Of a stretch of DNA of 64,000 bases, positions 10,194-21,340 are shown in pieces. The notes under the pieces are model-generated. The model worked only from the letters and a program-made list of their open reading frames with translations. It made no database searches and had not been told where the DNA came from. The stretch is from Ornithodoros turicata (Eukaryota; Arthropoda; Arachnida; Ixodida; Argasidae), in NCBI RefSeq assembly GCF_037126465.1, contig NC_088206.1:69133687-69197686 (forward strand), written 5' to 3'. Each line of letters begins with the position of its first letter. The stretch's first letter is position 1. The position numbers and the translations under genes are program-made.

Positions 10194-11743
10194 ACTATAT
10201 GTCGTGACCTTCTCGGGCTGCACACGGGTGTAGCAGACTTGAAGGACTGTGTACCCTGAAGGATATTGTGCACTCCAGAGGCTACCTGAGCGATACGTGA
10301 ATGGTCAGCACGTGTCCTTCGTGAATCGGCTCATCATAGCGCGTGACGTGACGTGAAAGCAAAAGGGAAAGGGAATGTGGGCGAAACCTGCCTTACGTAA
10401 ATACTGCACCAAAAGGGGAAGTGGAGGAGTGGGGAGAGGGAAAAGGGTATAAGGAGAGACAGTCGCCTTCGAACTATAGGCCAGGGGAGGGGTACAACGA
10501 AGGAATCCAGCCGCGACTGCCGTAAGGATAAAACGTCCGCTGTCCCCTCTCTCTGCCCTCGTACGGTACCCTCGTATTTGTTTTTCGTGGGGACGTTGCA
10601 CTCGCAGTAAGTAGTCGTAAAAACATTTAAAAAATATTCGCGGCATCGTTGGGCATGGTCCCGAACACTTTTTAATGAGGCAGCTCTACTGCACTTTTGA
10701 AAATGCTACTAAACTTTCGTTGTCACGTGGTGGTTGGCACGTGACAGGTGACGTGGCTCTATAAAGTGTACTGACGGACCTATACGTGGTTGTTGTGGTT
10801 GGCCCTATATAAGGTTATCGTTTAATAGACTTACAAAAAAAAAACAATCAAAATTTCCCCCATTCCCTCTTTCCGCTTGGACACAAGGGCGCCATTTCGA
10901 CTAGCAGACTACCAGATTCCGCTCCTGCATTTAACGATTGTAGACAACGGCATTACTTGTTAAGACACGTAATCCGAACTTTATTAGGAGGGATCAAAAC
11001 TTGTTTTTTTCCTTATTGCCTTAAGAAAAGTAAAGCAGAAAGAGGAACGCGTCTAGCTCGCGCCTCGGCTTAAATTCTTAACTCAAATTGATCTATCTCG
11101 AGTTCCCGTGTTGCATAATGAATTCTTCCTTGCAGGACTCGTTCAGTTTAAAAATAAATAAAGAAGAAGAAAACTCGTTATCCGCTACTTATACTGACGT
11201 CTTTATTTTTCTTCACTCGTCGTGGAAACCAACGTCAGACGTTACACGTTTAATATTAATCCCAACTCGCAGCGGGAGAAGAAGATATTTAATTTTTTTC
11301 GCGCCTGAGCCGCTGCTGGGATTTCTCATTAAAAATAACCACACACGTTTTTTTTTTTTGTTTTTTTTTTGTCTTCGCATACGATAGCTCTTAATCTACT
11401 TTGCACTTTTTCTTCTTGTAAAGAAGGTTAGTGGTGATAAAAAGTGAGAAGGACGGGATGAAAATGCTTTGGAAAAATAGCTGGACGGATCGTAATACGT
11501 GTTTTTCTGAGGCGATTTGTTTTCTTCAGCCTGGCAACCGGCTATTGTAGCCTGGCAACAAAAGAGTCCGGGATCGGGGACTCAGATAACATCGTCTGCG
11601 CTCCGGTCTGCGAAGATAATGGGGATCAGATCTCTAATAATGCGGATAATAGTAACCGTAAAAGTGAAAGATGTTTTAACTTTTTTTGTGTATCATGTTT
11701 CGTAGCAACCGATAACTTTAAATTCCTTGATTTCTCTTTTATG

Positions 11744-12271
11744 CAGGGTTCGGAAAAACCCGGTTTTTTTTTAAAAAGCCCGCCCCAGTGGGTTTTTTCG
11801 GGTTTTTCGGGTGGGTTTTTCGGGTGCTGGGATTTTTTTTTCGAACTGCTGCATATGACACGCAACAGCCCTTCTCCACCTATTTTTCATGTTTCTGGGA
11901 GAAATAATTGTTTGCCGCTGTAGAATTTACGGTAAAGTAACCTCCGAAGCAGTCGTCCCCTCGACAACGGTTAGAAAAAAAATACCATCAATGTAGGTTA
12001 TGGAACGACTGCACGCGATAAAGCGCACGCTTGCATAGCAACGAAGAGGCAAATCCCGGAGACAGCGAGTTTCACCATATCACCTCACCACCTTCACCAC
12101 CTCATATTTCTCGATACGCGAAGGGAGATAAAACGTTTTCCTTCTTTTCTTTTTTTTTTTCCTTCGTTTCTGTATTTCACCCGCGTGTGGGCTTTATTGG
12201 GTTTTTCAGCCCGGGTGGACCCAAAAAACCCGGGTGGTTTTTTTTAAACTGGGTCCATTCGGCGAACCCTG
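11744..12271. mobile_element. hAT-like MITE, TIR CAGGGTTCG
   Basis: 528 bp with ends CAGGGTTCGG and its inverse (cgaaccctg), flanked by perfect 8-bp duplications cttttatg (11736-11743, 12272-12279). Repeated gggtttttcggg modules occupy both arms. No transposase. Confidence 0.85.
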
Positions 12272-12394
12272 CTTTTATGTAGGTGAAATGTTGTCATAAA
12301 CAAGAACAGAAGCTCGCGTATATGGTTATGCCTATGTACTTATTGATTTCACTTGATTTGAGGAGGAAAAAAAAAAAGAAAAACTTTATATTGG

Positions 12395-14169
12395 TTGACT
12401 TACGCTTGGGTGCGTTGCGCGACGAGGTTTTCCGTTCGCTCGCAATTCGTCTCGATTAACAAAACTGCGTCAGCACCAACTCCTGTGTCATCCGGTGTGC
12501 CCCAAGGATCAGTCTTAAGCCCTCTACCCTTCCTAATATACATCAATGACTTACCAACCCATATCCTCCCTCCCATTAGACTTTACGCTGAGGACTGTAT
12601 CATTTAATTCAATTCGGTTTATTGGTTTACCACATTACATGGTGGGACAGCAAAGCTGAAAGTTAACGGAAGTAACTTGACAGGTTTACTGTGCGCTAAT
12701 CTGCCCGTCCGATACTAACACTCTACAGTCCGATCTAATCTCGATACAAAAGTGGTGTAAAACATGGATTAACGGAACTTAATGCTAACAAATGTAAACA
12801 CATAAGATTCTCTAGAGCTCGTCGTTCATCGTCCTCTCCAGTAATAAACACAGTCTCTGTCAACATTTAAGTATAGCTTTGGTGTGCACATATCATCCGA
12901 CTTGTCGCGGCAAAACCACATCATCCATGTATTTAACAGCGTTATTTCGGCGTTCATTTCATCACGTTCCTACAAATTTAAAGCTGCACCTGTATACATC
13001 TCTTGTTGGCCCTAAACTGGAATACGCAGTGTCACCGTCTGGGATCCGACCACTTACACTCTCATAAAAAAATATTAGCAGCAGCTCAAAATCGTGCCGA
13101 GGCTCTTTATTCTATCTAATTACAGCCGTACACCCGGTGAAACCCAAACGAAGAAATACCATGGTCTACACTCCCCTATGTTATCGCCGTAAAATCGTTC
13201 GCCTAACATTATTTCATCGAGTGTATTATCATAGTGATCCGCTTTTACCTTCCTATACACTCTAAGAAAAAAAGGAGTACTTTTACTCCTTTTGGGGAGT
13301 AATTGCATTGCCACAAAAAATAGTCCCTTTCGGGAGTAAATGCACGGGAGTAAATGAATGTCACAGAGTGAAGACCGCATTTCACGCGCTGTTGTAAGAG
13401 TCCCAGGTACATAATTGGTGCGCATGCATGAAAATGCTTTGAAGCAAACCGTCAACCGTGATATATCGAGTGATATAAAATCTTGCGCCATACTAGGGCA
13501 CAATTTGCGAAGAAAGATGCGCTAACTGTTTCTTACTCTGTGTGGTTAAAAAATTGCTACGTTGTCTGAGTTATACAGCCTTATGTCGTTCAAATTGACC
13601 AAGGGCACATATTTACGTAGACTGTCGCATTCAGGAGACCATTCGCGAAGTTTAGTGACAATTTGCAGTCATGGGGAGTAAATGTCGGGACGAAATGTTG
13701 GGTTAGGGGACTAAAATGGGGAGTAATTGCAGACTAGGGGAGTAGAAACTGCAATTACTCCCCGTTTTACTCCTTTTTTTCTTAGAGTGTACGTATCATC
13801 TCCAACTTGCACTTCTCATCGCACTTCATTGCACTTCTTATTCTGGAAACGTTCACGTTCTCTTCGCAAATACTAAATGTTTCTCCGATTCTTTCTTCAT
13901 TCACACTGCCTGTGGAAATGGAATCATCTTACCCGTGACCTCGCTGTCATCGGTGACACTCCCATCTTCAAGGGCGCCATACATGACTCTCTGTCTAATG
14001 TGGAGTGCATTATGAATGTATATCCGTTTTCTTGTGTGTGTGTGTTTTTTTTTCCTTAATTTTTTTTATTATGTACGTGTATTTGCCCCTCCCCACTTTA
14101 ATGCCTTTGGCCCTGAGGGTATAAACAAGCAACCAAAAATAAATAAATGCGTAAATAAATAAATAAATA
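12395..14169 (+). mobile_element. Decayed non-LTR retrotransposon (L2/CR1-like), interrupted
   Basis: The frame at 12395-12607 encodes VSSGVPQGSVLSPLPFLIY then INDLPTHI and IRLYAEDC, the reverse transcriptase core with YAED in place of FADD. Further on, fragments read LQSDLISIQKWCKTW (from about 12725), then the C-terminal WNHLTRDLAVIGDTPIFKGA (about 13910-13975). It ends in an AAATA-rich tail. A 98-bp foreign stretch (12608-12705) and a MITE (13256-13791) interrupt it, with several stops and frameshifts. It is 5'-truncated and inactive. Confidence 0.75.
13256..13791. mobile_element. TA-flanked MITE nested in the LINE
   Basis: Ends CACTCTAAGAAAAAAAGGAG and its inverse, with TA at both borders (13256-13257, 13790-13791). 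LINE protein fragments resume on the far side, which proves nesting. The interior repeats ggggagtaa modules. Confidence 0.8.
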
Positions 14170-15084
14170 GTTATGTAATCAGTAGTTGTAAATGAACCGT
14201 CTTTCATTTGTGCGCTAACGGCGGAGTTTTGAAAAACAGATCCGATGGAAACAGCACTTACAAATTTTAGTGCCTCTAGCATCACAACGGATGCGAATCT
14301 AGAGATCAAAGAGTTACATCAAAACAAGAAATCGCATAACTTGACAATTTCACACACACGCATACATTGGAATGGTGATGGGGTGGGCGATGATTTCACA
14401 ACTTCTTTTATTATATCGTATTTCGTAAACTGCTTCGGGTTATACCTAAATTTCGCTGCTATAAAGCGCACAAAAATACAAAAAAAAAATATGTTCCCCA
14501 AAAACGTTATCGTCGCGCTCTAGTTATGCCAGTCTTAATAAACTCACTTACCCCGATGTAACGCCGCCGGGCAATCTCCCCAAAACTAAGCCCCATACTT
14601 ACATAACTTTGAGACACCATAATTAGAGCCTGTCTTCCGTGGGCGACCAGAATAAAGTGGCATCCTTGACTCGCGCATCTCCAACCACTCGCCTACTAAT
14701 TTTCGTGGCCGTCAGGCGATGGAGCTTTATCAACGGTTGCCTTCAACATAGCGCACTCCGCTCTAGTGGGGGACGTAATAAATTTATTATGACGGAAACT
14801 GCGTCGCGAGGAAAGATGGCGCTACTGCGAGATTCCATATATTTGCGAGAATGTTATTACATTCCACTTGAGCGTCCTCGAAACCGGGAATGATGATTTA
14901 TCTGATCGTATATACTGGCCGAAAAGTTTGTGCGTGTAAATATGTGGTCGCGGATGGCGGCGCAGCGGGCTTTGGCGTGACTTGTCTTTGGCTTGGCTTG
15001 TATCGGCTTTCATTGTTCATGTGGTTGTCTGCGACAGCGACATGGATGAGTGAATGCAACGTTCGCCCGTTGGTGGAAATTCCA

Positions 15085-15240
15085 AGGTGATGGGTTCTGA
15101 GGTTCGTCTAAGGTTTTCCCTGAGTTTCCCGGCAGCCTTTCCACACGGATGTCGGTACAGTTCTTCATGAAGTCGGCCCAGGACGCACACTGATCCCCTG
15201 CTTCTAACTTCTTTCTGCTGACCTCCTCCATCAGTCATGA
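15085..15240 (+). mobile_element. tRNA-SINE body fragment
   Basis: Carries the SINE body order ggttttccctgagtttccc, ggatgtcggtacagttc, tgaagtcggcccaggacgc. The tRNA head is missing or decayed. The same body is at 38514, 40395, 54314, 56925 (minus), 60030 and 63488 (minus). Confidence 0.65.
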
Positions 15241-16132
15241 GCTGATGTTCTATCACTGTGCAGATACGGAATGGAACCATTTTGTTTGTCTGCACTCTTG
15301 CCTGACGTGTATATCGACTTTCTCATCGCTTGTCCTGACTCCTGACCATTCGTCTTCTCCTGGCTTTCCTTGGCCTGCCCAGACTTTCGTTTGCCATTGA
15401 CCCTACTACTGCTAAACGCCTACTTAACGCTGACCTGCCTTTCAGTTGGCGTTGATTTGACTTTCTTGTATAGCTTTGACATAATGACTCGATTTGTGTT
15501 GTCTTTGGTTTGACATTCACTCGACTTCGATATCGCTTGACTCCACACTTTGGCGCCCGTCGCTCGCTTCTTCGTTGTCCGGAGCCGTTTAGGTGAATCC
15601 CTGCCATGGCTGTCGTTCATTTACAGATTCATGACAACTGATATTCATCAGACAGCTCATTCTCTTCACACGTACGTTGCTTCCTCCCCCCCAAGACGTC
15701 TTAGCTGCACAGGATTCGGAGATTACTTGCAATAGGCCACTGATTCCTATTAGGTATATAAATGCGCTATCCATTGGTACTTTTGCCCTACCCGTTCAAC
15801 AAAATTCGCTCTGCGCATGCGTTGCAGCGGCCTTTATTTCCTTACTGATGGTATAAGTTAGAGTACGTTTCCTTCAGACCAACGTTAGACCCTGATATAC
15901 ATAATGAAGATAATCTAGATTACCCATTGCAAAGCTTATCGTCAAGTCTCTGCGAGATACGCCTGTCGATTCTGCGACTGCGTAGTGAACGTCTTTCGAA
16001 CCCAGAAATACTTTGCACGTTCGACGCAGTGTGGCGCCCGAGTAATCAATTTCGTCTCTTTTTTTCATGGGCGTCTTAGGCTTAGCATGTCACAAGGAGG
16101 GAAATATATACTTGAATTTTCTGTCATGTCTG

Positions 16133-16263
16133 AAGCGTAAAGGAAAGAAATAGGGTTACGCAGGGAAGAAAACTGTGAATAAACTTTACGGCAAACGCTT
16201 CTGAACGCAAAGTTTCGCCACAACTTTCTTCCCTGCGTCACCCTATTTCTTTCCTTCACGCTT
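16133..16263. repeat. Near-perfect hairpin element
   Basis: Arms of about 43 bp (aagcgtaaaggaaagaaata with gggttacgcagggaagaaa) face their inverse around a 40-bp loop. Probably a small MITE. Confidence 0.7.
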
Positions 16264-17471
16264 CACTCACCACAGCCAAACCTGCTTTCCCTTTTTTTTC
16301 CCTTATTCTCCCTTACTTTTCTATCCCCTTTTGGCCATTTTTCCCCGCGCGAAAGTCCTCCAATATTCACGAGTGCCTTCCGGGCTCTCTGGAACACGCG
16401 CGTCTTCTTCCGAGCGACTGAAGCGACCCCTTTCGCAATCTCACCTTTCAATCCGTACGCGGAACAAGAAAAAAATAAAAAATAAAAGAAACACTTTCGA
16501 TATTGTTACGAAACCGAAACTAACTTTTTTCCCCCTTCCTTTCGTTGCAGATACCCGTTTTATCCCAACTCCTGCTCCTTAATTAAATCAGTTCACGAGC
16601 GGACGGATGCCGGATTTTCAGTCAATCTCGTTTTATCTCGCCACCTTCGAGACATCTGCCGAGCTTCCGACAATGAAAGCTTTATCGAGTTAGCCGGGCA
16701 AAAACGTCACAACGACAGTGATTGCGTTATAACGGTGAAGCGTTCTCCGCCGTCACGGCCAAGATAAAGGGACGCCATTGTAACCGGGTGTCGCGTGTTC
16801 ACGATACACTGCTACGGGCCTGTCGCGGGAGTTTTCTTTGGATTGTCTTGCCTTGACTTGAATAGAGATGTCGTCTGCGAAGAAGTTTGTGGCGGAAAAG
16901 ATAATGTCGGGACGGGGTCAGTCGGAATCGGGGTGAATCTTTCTTTCTGCGGAATGGACGTGGGGGGGGGGGGGGGAGATGGATGAGGGAAGGTGGGAGA
17001 GTTAATAGGGTTGCCAGACTGGCCCGCACTGTCGCAGACGAGTTTTTCTCTCTTCGGTGATTTATTGCTTCTCTGTGATTGGCAGGCCATTGCCGTGAAG
17101 CGATGATAATGGAGTAAAGGGCTTTGTGATATCGCTTTGATTGTTCATTTTTTTTTGTTTTATTTCTTTGAAGGTGGAAGAAATATAGTTATACGGTTAT
17201 CTGAATAACGTGACAGCTTGGACCTTGTGTGTGTCGTACAGAATGTGCAAACGAACGACTCTTTTTTTTTGGGAGCAAAGCGTGACAAATGTTGTTGCCG
17301 ATGCTGTGATTGATGAATCCATGTTGCAAGTATCTCGTTTAGTGGCGTTATAGATGATGCTTTATCACGTCCTTCCTTAAATGCATTTTGCATTTTTCTT
17401 TTTGTTATTGCGCGTACGCAGCCAAGATTTCAATTACATCCGTCGTGGGAAACTGCGTTGTTCCTCATTTA

Positions 17472-18007
17472 CCGTATTTTCACGCGTATAAGCCGCACCG
17501 CAGATAAGCCGCAGGACGCGTTTTTAGGAACGTTTTGAAAAATTTCCGGCAGATAAGCCGCACTCGCAGATAAGCCGCGGGCAATACGAGACGACTCCTA
17601 TGTGCGACAAAGGTGTGTGGTCCATACTCCGGGATCGGCATAGTGTACAACAAAGGAGGTCAGTTCTAGAGTTCTACCAAGATCGGATTGTGCCCTTGTT
17701 GGGCGCTTTTCATGTATTGATGGGTCAGTGGTCTTCCAGAAGGCATGAATCACTGTCACCACTTTCGTTAAAGCTGCATGGGGGCAATCTACTCGAATGT
17801 GGACCCATCCCTGTTAGGCACTGTTCGTGCATCAGCAGGGCAGTGCTATTCCAGAGACACTGTCGACCCTTTCGTTAAAATCAGTGTATGGGGAAAATAC
17901 CTGAAAAAAAAAAGTCATCAGATAAGCCGCACCGGTGGATAAGCCGCACAGCGCCCATGAGAAAAAAAAATCGCGCATAAGCCGCGGCTAATATGCGTGA
18001 AATTACG
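17472..18007. mobile_element. TA-flanked MITE with 'ataagccgc' repeats, copy 1
   Basis: 536 bp with ends CCGTATTTTCACGCGTATAA and its inverse, bordered by TA. It contains many copies of gataagccgca. A second copy in reverse orientation is at 59257-59820. The open frame inside (17600-17878) is shared in part by both copies but has no recognisable domain; I do not call it a gene. Confidence 0.8.
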
Positions 18008-18165
18008 TATATGACGCAAGCAGTGCTAAAGATTAGATCCGTGCGAATAGTGGTTTGAAAACCGAAGCGAGTAGTTGCAAAACGGAAGGGTTTGCACGCA
18101 TATGCGGAATGGAGATAAAGTGCAAACGTACAGGAAACGTTAGCAGAGAAGAGAACAGATATACT

Positions 18166-18751
18166 TTAAAGGTACTGTAAAGCAGTAGACAAGCAGGATA
18201 TGCTGGCGACGTGGCTTGAGACTTTGTTGCTTGTAAATCCCACATGCGGAACCGTACGACCGACAACACTGTCGAAATATTTTTAATTTATCACGAAAAA
18301 TCCTGCGTAGTGCAGCGGCGCGACGCCTGGTGTCAAGCAACCCCCTGTGCAGCGAGCAACACTGTCAAATAGGTATTATGTATACAGCACTATTTTGTCG
18401 CGTTTTGTTCTTTTGGTGGCTATATTATTTCGTATCATATTTTTTCTATAGGAGTGCAGAGACACCTATTTGTGTGTTTTTTGCGAAATAAAATCAAAAA
18501 GAAACGCAGCGCTGTTCGGCTGTCGGGCCCAGTGTTATGCGCATGCAACGTGGTTGCCGCCGTACGCGGCTGAGAGTACGGATCCCTTCCGAATACTAAT
18601 ACAGTGTTGCCCGTAATATTTAATTTTAATTTTCTAATTAACTGCACCGCTGATTGGAATGAAATTTGCGCCGTTTTTGTATTGATGGCTTGGACTGTCG
18701 AATAGCCCCTCTAAATGAAATTCGGCCTCTGCTGCTTTAGAGTACCTTTAA
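18166..18751. mobile_element. TTAA-flanked inverted-repeat element
   Basis: TTAA (18166-18169) then AGGTACTGTAAAGCAG, and the inverse ctgctttagagtacc then TTAA (18748-18751). The TTAA border resembles piggyBac-type target choice, but the TIR does not let me name a superfamily. Confidence 0.55.
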
Positions 18752-19444
18752 TTTGCAGCGGTATACAAGCGTCAAATCTCTGTCAGTATGCGTCCATAAG
18801 GTGGTGCATTCGAGGACGAAACAGAGTGCTGAGTCACCTCGTTTTGAATAGGACGAGTGTACTAGTGCACTTAAACGGTGTCTCCGGCGGTTTCGCTGTC
18901 GATTAAGTGTTTGTTATTGCGTGTTGTTATACTAATATATTCGGTATGGAAGAGGCATTCAGTTTGATTCGCAATTCGAATACCGACATTCGGAATTCGA
19001 AACATTCTAATATTCGCACGGCACTGCTATAGATTGCACTATAGCGACAACATAATGAGAATACGCGATAATAAAAACTTTAAAGCGATTCACGTCAAAT
19101 ACTAAACGTGGTCGTTAAGCGAAAGCGTCCAAAATATATTTGTATCGTCGTCGTCTTCGTTGAAGCAGAAGTCAAGAATCTGCAGAATCAAGGGGGCGCT
19201 TGGGTCCCTTAACAGACGACACTTTTGCAGACGACAGTTTAGCAGTCGATAGCTCCGAGTTCTATCAGACGGCAGCCCACGTGCCTACGTGACCGTACGC
19301 CCACATACCCACGTATACTGGTACTTTATAATATTGTTCATGGGACATGACCCCAAGGACAAACAGCGGAGTCTTGCGAGCCGGTAGATTCTGCCAGGTC
19401 GGGGGATGTGCTTTATATTTTTGACGCTTATACCGTCTTTGCAG

Positions 19445-20074
19445 GCGAACCTTGTTTCCGACGAAGACTGGGACGACGACCGCAAGGACCCTCACAGACC
19501 GTTCGGAAGTCAGCTGTTCCTCAACTGGTCGCACCCAGACGTCCGACGTGATATATTCCAGTCTGTGCACGTCTGGCTTCGTAAGGGCGTCGACGGCTTC
19601 TACCTGAAGCATCCAGAAAGACTTCGAGTCCGCGATGACCACGAACTCTACGAGGTCCTTTTGTCCTGGCGGCGGCTTCTAGACAGCTACGAAGAGTCCG
19701 ACAACAGAGGTCGCATCATGATGACCTCTGTGGACCTGGCAGACGACCTTTACGAAAGGTCTTCGCCCATGTTGGGTCCCATCCTGGAGTTATTCGACCT
19801 GCTCGACGTACACATCGACGTGGAAGGTGGACCCGCAAACGTCTCGGAGGCCTTCTCCGTCAGGGTGAGGGACTCGCAAAAGTGGAGGAACGTCAGCGCG
19901 GGTCCGTGGTTCTCTTGGAATCTCGGCGATGCGGAGAGCTCGCGCCTGGGGTCGAGGTTAGACGTGGATCCGCTGACGGCGCTATTTGCGCTGTGGTCTC
20001 TGCCCGGAAGTGTCTCCATCTTCTACGGGGATGAGATTGGACAGAAAGATGCTTTCGACGTCATATCCGGAAGG
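19445..20074 (+). CDS. SLC3-family heavy chain, coding exon 3 (core of amylase-like domain)
   Basis: Covers residues 303-512, entered after gcag at 19441-19444 in phase 0 and left at donor gtatgt (20075) in phase 0. The order of GH13-like blocks is clear: LNWSHPDVRRDIF (from 328), GVDGFYLKH (350-358, region II), RIMMTSVDLAD (about 392, region III), SWNLGDAESSRLGSRL (about 459, region IV) and LPGSVSIFYGDEIG (from 488). The Arg and nucleophile Asp of region II are replaced by Tyr and Lys, the acid/base Glu of region III by Ser397, and the region IV Asp position reads Ala-Glu. The domain should therefore be catalytically dead. Sequons N-W-S, N-V-S and N-V-S support a glycosylated ectodomain. The stretch before LNWSHP is short and acidic (DEDWDDDRKD), so the B domain is reduced compared with rBAT. 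Confidence 0.93.
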
Positions 20075-20878
20075 GTATGTTCGAGTTCTATTAATTTCGT
20101 TTGTACGTAAATAATCGATTCATCGATGTACGAAAGGCAATCGACAAAAAAAGAAAAAAAAAGCAATGAGAACGAGGTAATGGCGGAAATTCAACCCGAA
20201 CTTTATCTAAGTGAATGTGAGATGTGCAACACCCGAAGGAAAAGAAGAGCAATTCAAGCCCCATTGGGGACTGCATGCGTTGTGCCACAACCTTGAGTCG
20301 TTTAAACTTTGGGACTAAACGCGTGAAACTGTATGCGAAATTTGGAGATTATTTTATTTTATTTTTCTTCTTTCGTCTTGGAGCCTACCACGATACAATG
20401 CTTTAACGTTGGAAGACTTTAGGTGTCGCATTTGCCTCATGCCTGTCTATCAAGACAGTGCTTGATATATTCATTTGATTACGGTTGATTCAATGTATGG
20501 TTACGCGGACGGTATCGTTTACCTATCGCCATACTTATCCTCAGTCAATGTCCAAAATATCGCTATCACTCTGAGCGCAGCATTGGCCTCTGGGCTGTAA
20601 ACGTTCAGGGTCGTACTCCAGCCAATATACAAAATGTTTCAATGCAGAACACAGCCGCACACACAATAATATTTGAATACTTGCCGGTGGACCTGACTAA
20701 TACACTTATAATCGGCGCTACACAGGGAAGGCTGTAAAAATCTCTGTTCCCATCCTTTGACTATATCCTATTCTTTTCAAGTAACCTATTCCTTTCCTAC
20801 CTCTTATGTATCACTAACAAACTCTCTCTCTCTTGTCCTTCCTTCTCTCTTTCGTTCCTCCTCTCCCTCCCCCCCCAG
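20075..20878 (+). other. Intron 3 of the SLC3-like gene
   Basis: GT-AG intron of 804 bp, phase 0. No mobile element recognised. Its last 60 bases are almost pure pyrimidine (TC repeats then a C run), an unusually strong tract before exon 4. Confidence 0.85.
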
Positions 20879-21340
20879 CCCTTCCGCACCGGCCAGCTAG
20901 GCCTGATGCAATGGACGGACGGCCCTCACGCCAACTTCACCACCTCCACCCCGTGGATTCCCGTCCACCCAGATTACTCCACCAGAAACATCGACAATGC
21001 CTCGGAGACCCTCAACGTCCTTGCCCGTCTGACGGACATCCGGAACGACGCCGTTGCCCTCTTCATGGACGGCGTCTTCAAGCACCGCCGGAAGACCTCC
21101 AACTCGAGGGTCGTACGTCAAGACCGCGAGGTCCTGGCCCTGGAGAGGTTCTACCCTCGCAGAAGCCGCTATGGTGCCATCATCAACTTCGCGTCAAGGC
21201 CGGTGACGCGGGACTTATCGGACTTGTGGTTCGAAGGCAATGTCGTGGCGGGAACCAGTCATAGTCTGCCAACCAGGGTCAACTTCCGGGAACTTTATCT
21301 GGAGCCTGGTGAAGCCCTCCTCGTTGAGATTATCAGCTGA
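20879..21340 (+). CDS. SLC3-family heavy chain, coding exon 4 (C-terminal domain and stop)
   Basis: Covers residues 513-665, entered in phase 0 after a very long pyrimidine tract ending in ccag at 20875-20878. GLMQWTDGPHANFT (from about 520) and WIPVHPDYSTRNID (from 538) match the family pattern of MQWD followed by a W-P-V-x-P-D-Y block. The rest fits the C-terminal beta domain and ends LEPGEALLVEIIS before TGA at 21338-21340. Sequons N-F-T and N-A-S are present. There is no long tail after the beta domain, so the rBAT-type C-terminal extension with cysteines is absent, which is closer to 4F2hc. The total of about 665 residues is within the usual size of the family. Confidence 0.92.
   Translation, partial: PFRTGQLGLMQWTDGPHANFTTSTPWIPVHPDYSTRNIDNASETLNVLARLTDIRNDAVALFMDGVFKHRRKTSNSRVVRQDREVLALERFYPRRSRYGAIINFASRPVTRDLSDLWFEGNVVAGTSHSLPTRVNFRELYLEPGEALLVEIIS

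Larger units (their letters stand above)
9486..19444 (+). other. Intron 2 of the SLC3-like gene
   Basis: GT-AG intron of 10 kb, phase 0, filled with repeats: hAT-like MITEs at 9846-10193 and 11744-12271, a decayed LINE at about 12395-14169 with a nested MITE, a SINE fragment near 15085, a hairpin at 16133-16263, a TA-flanked MITE at 17472-18007, and a TTAA-flanked inverted-repeat element at 18166-18751. Between them (10200-11740, 14170-15080, 15240-16130, 16264-17470, 18752-19440) I see no gene. Because phases match directly, no internal exon is required. Confidence 0.85.

Noticed and set aside
17600..17878. 92-codon frame partly shared by the two MITE copies at 17472 and 59257
   Set aside because: Similarity is explained by the copies being the same element. 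No domain, no codon-position bias that I can show, and the frame is shorter in the second copy.
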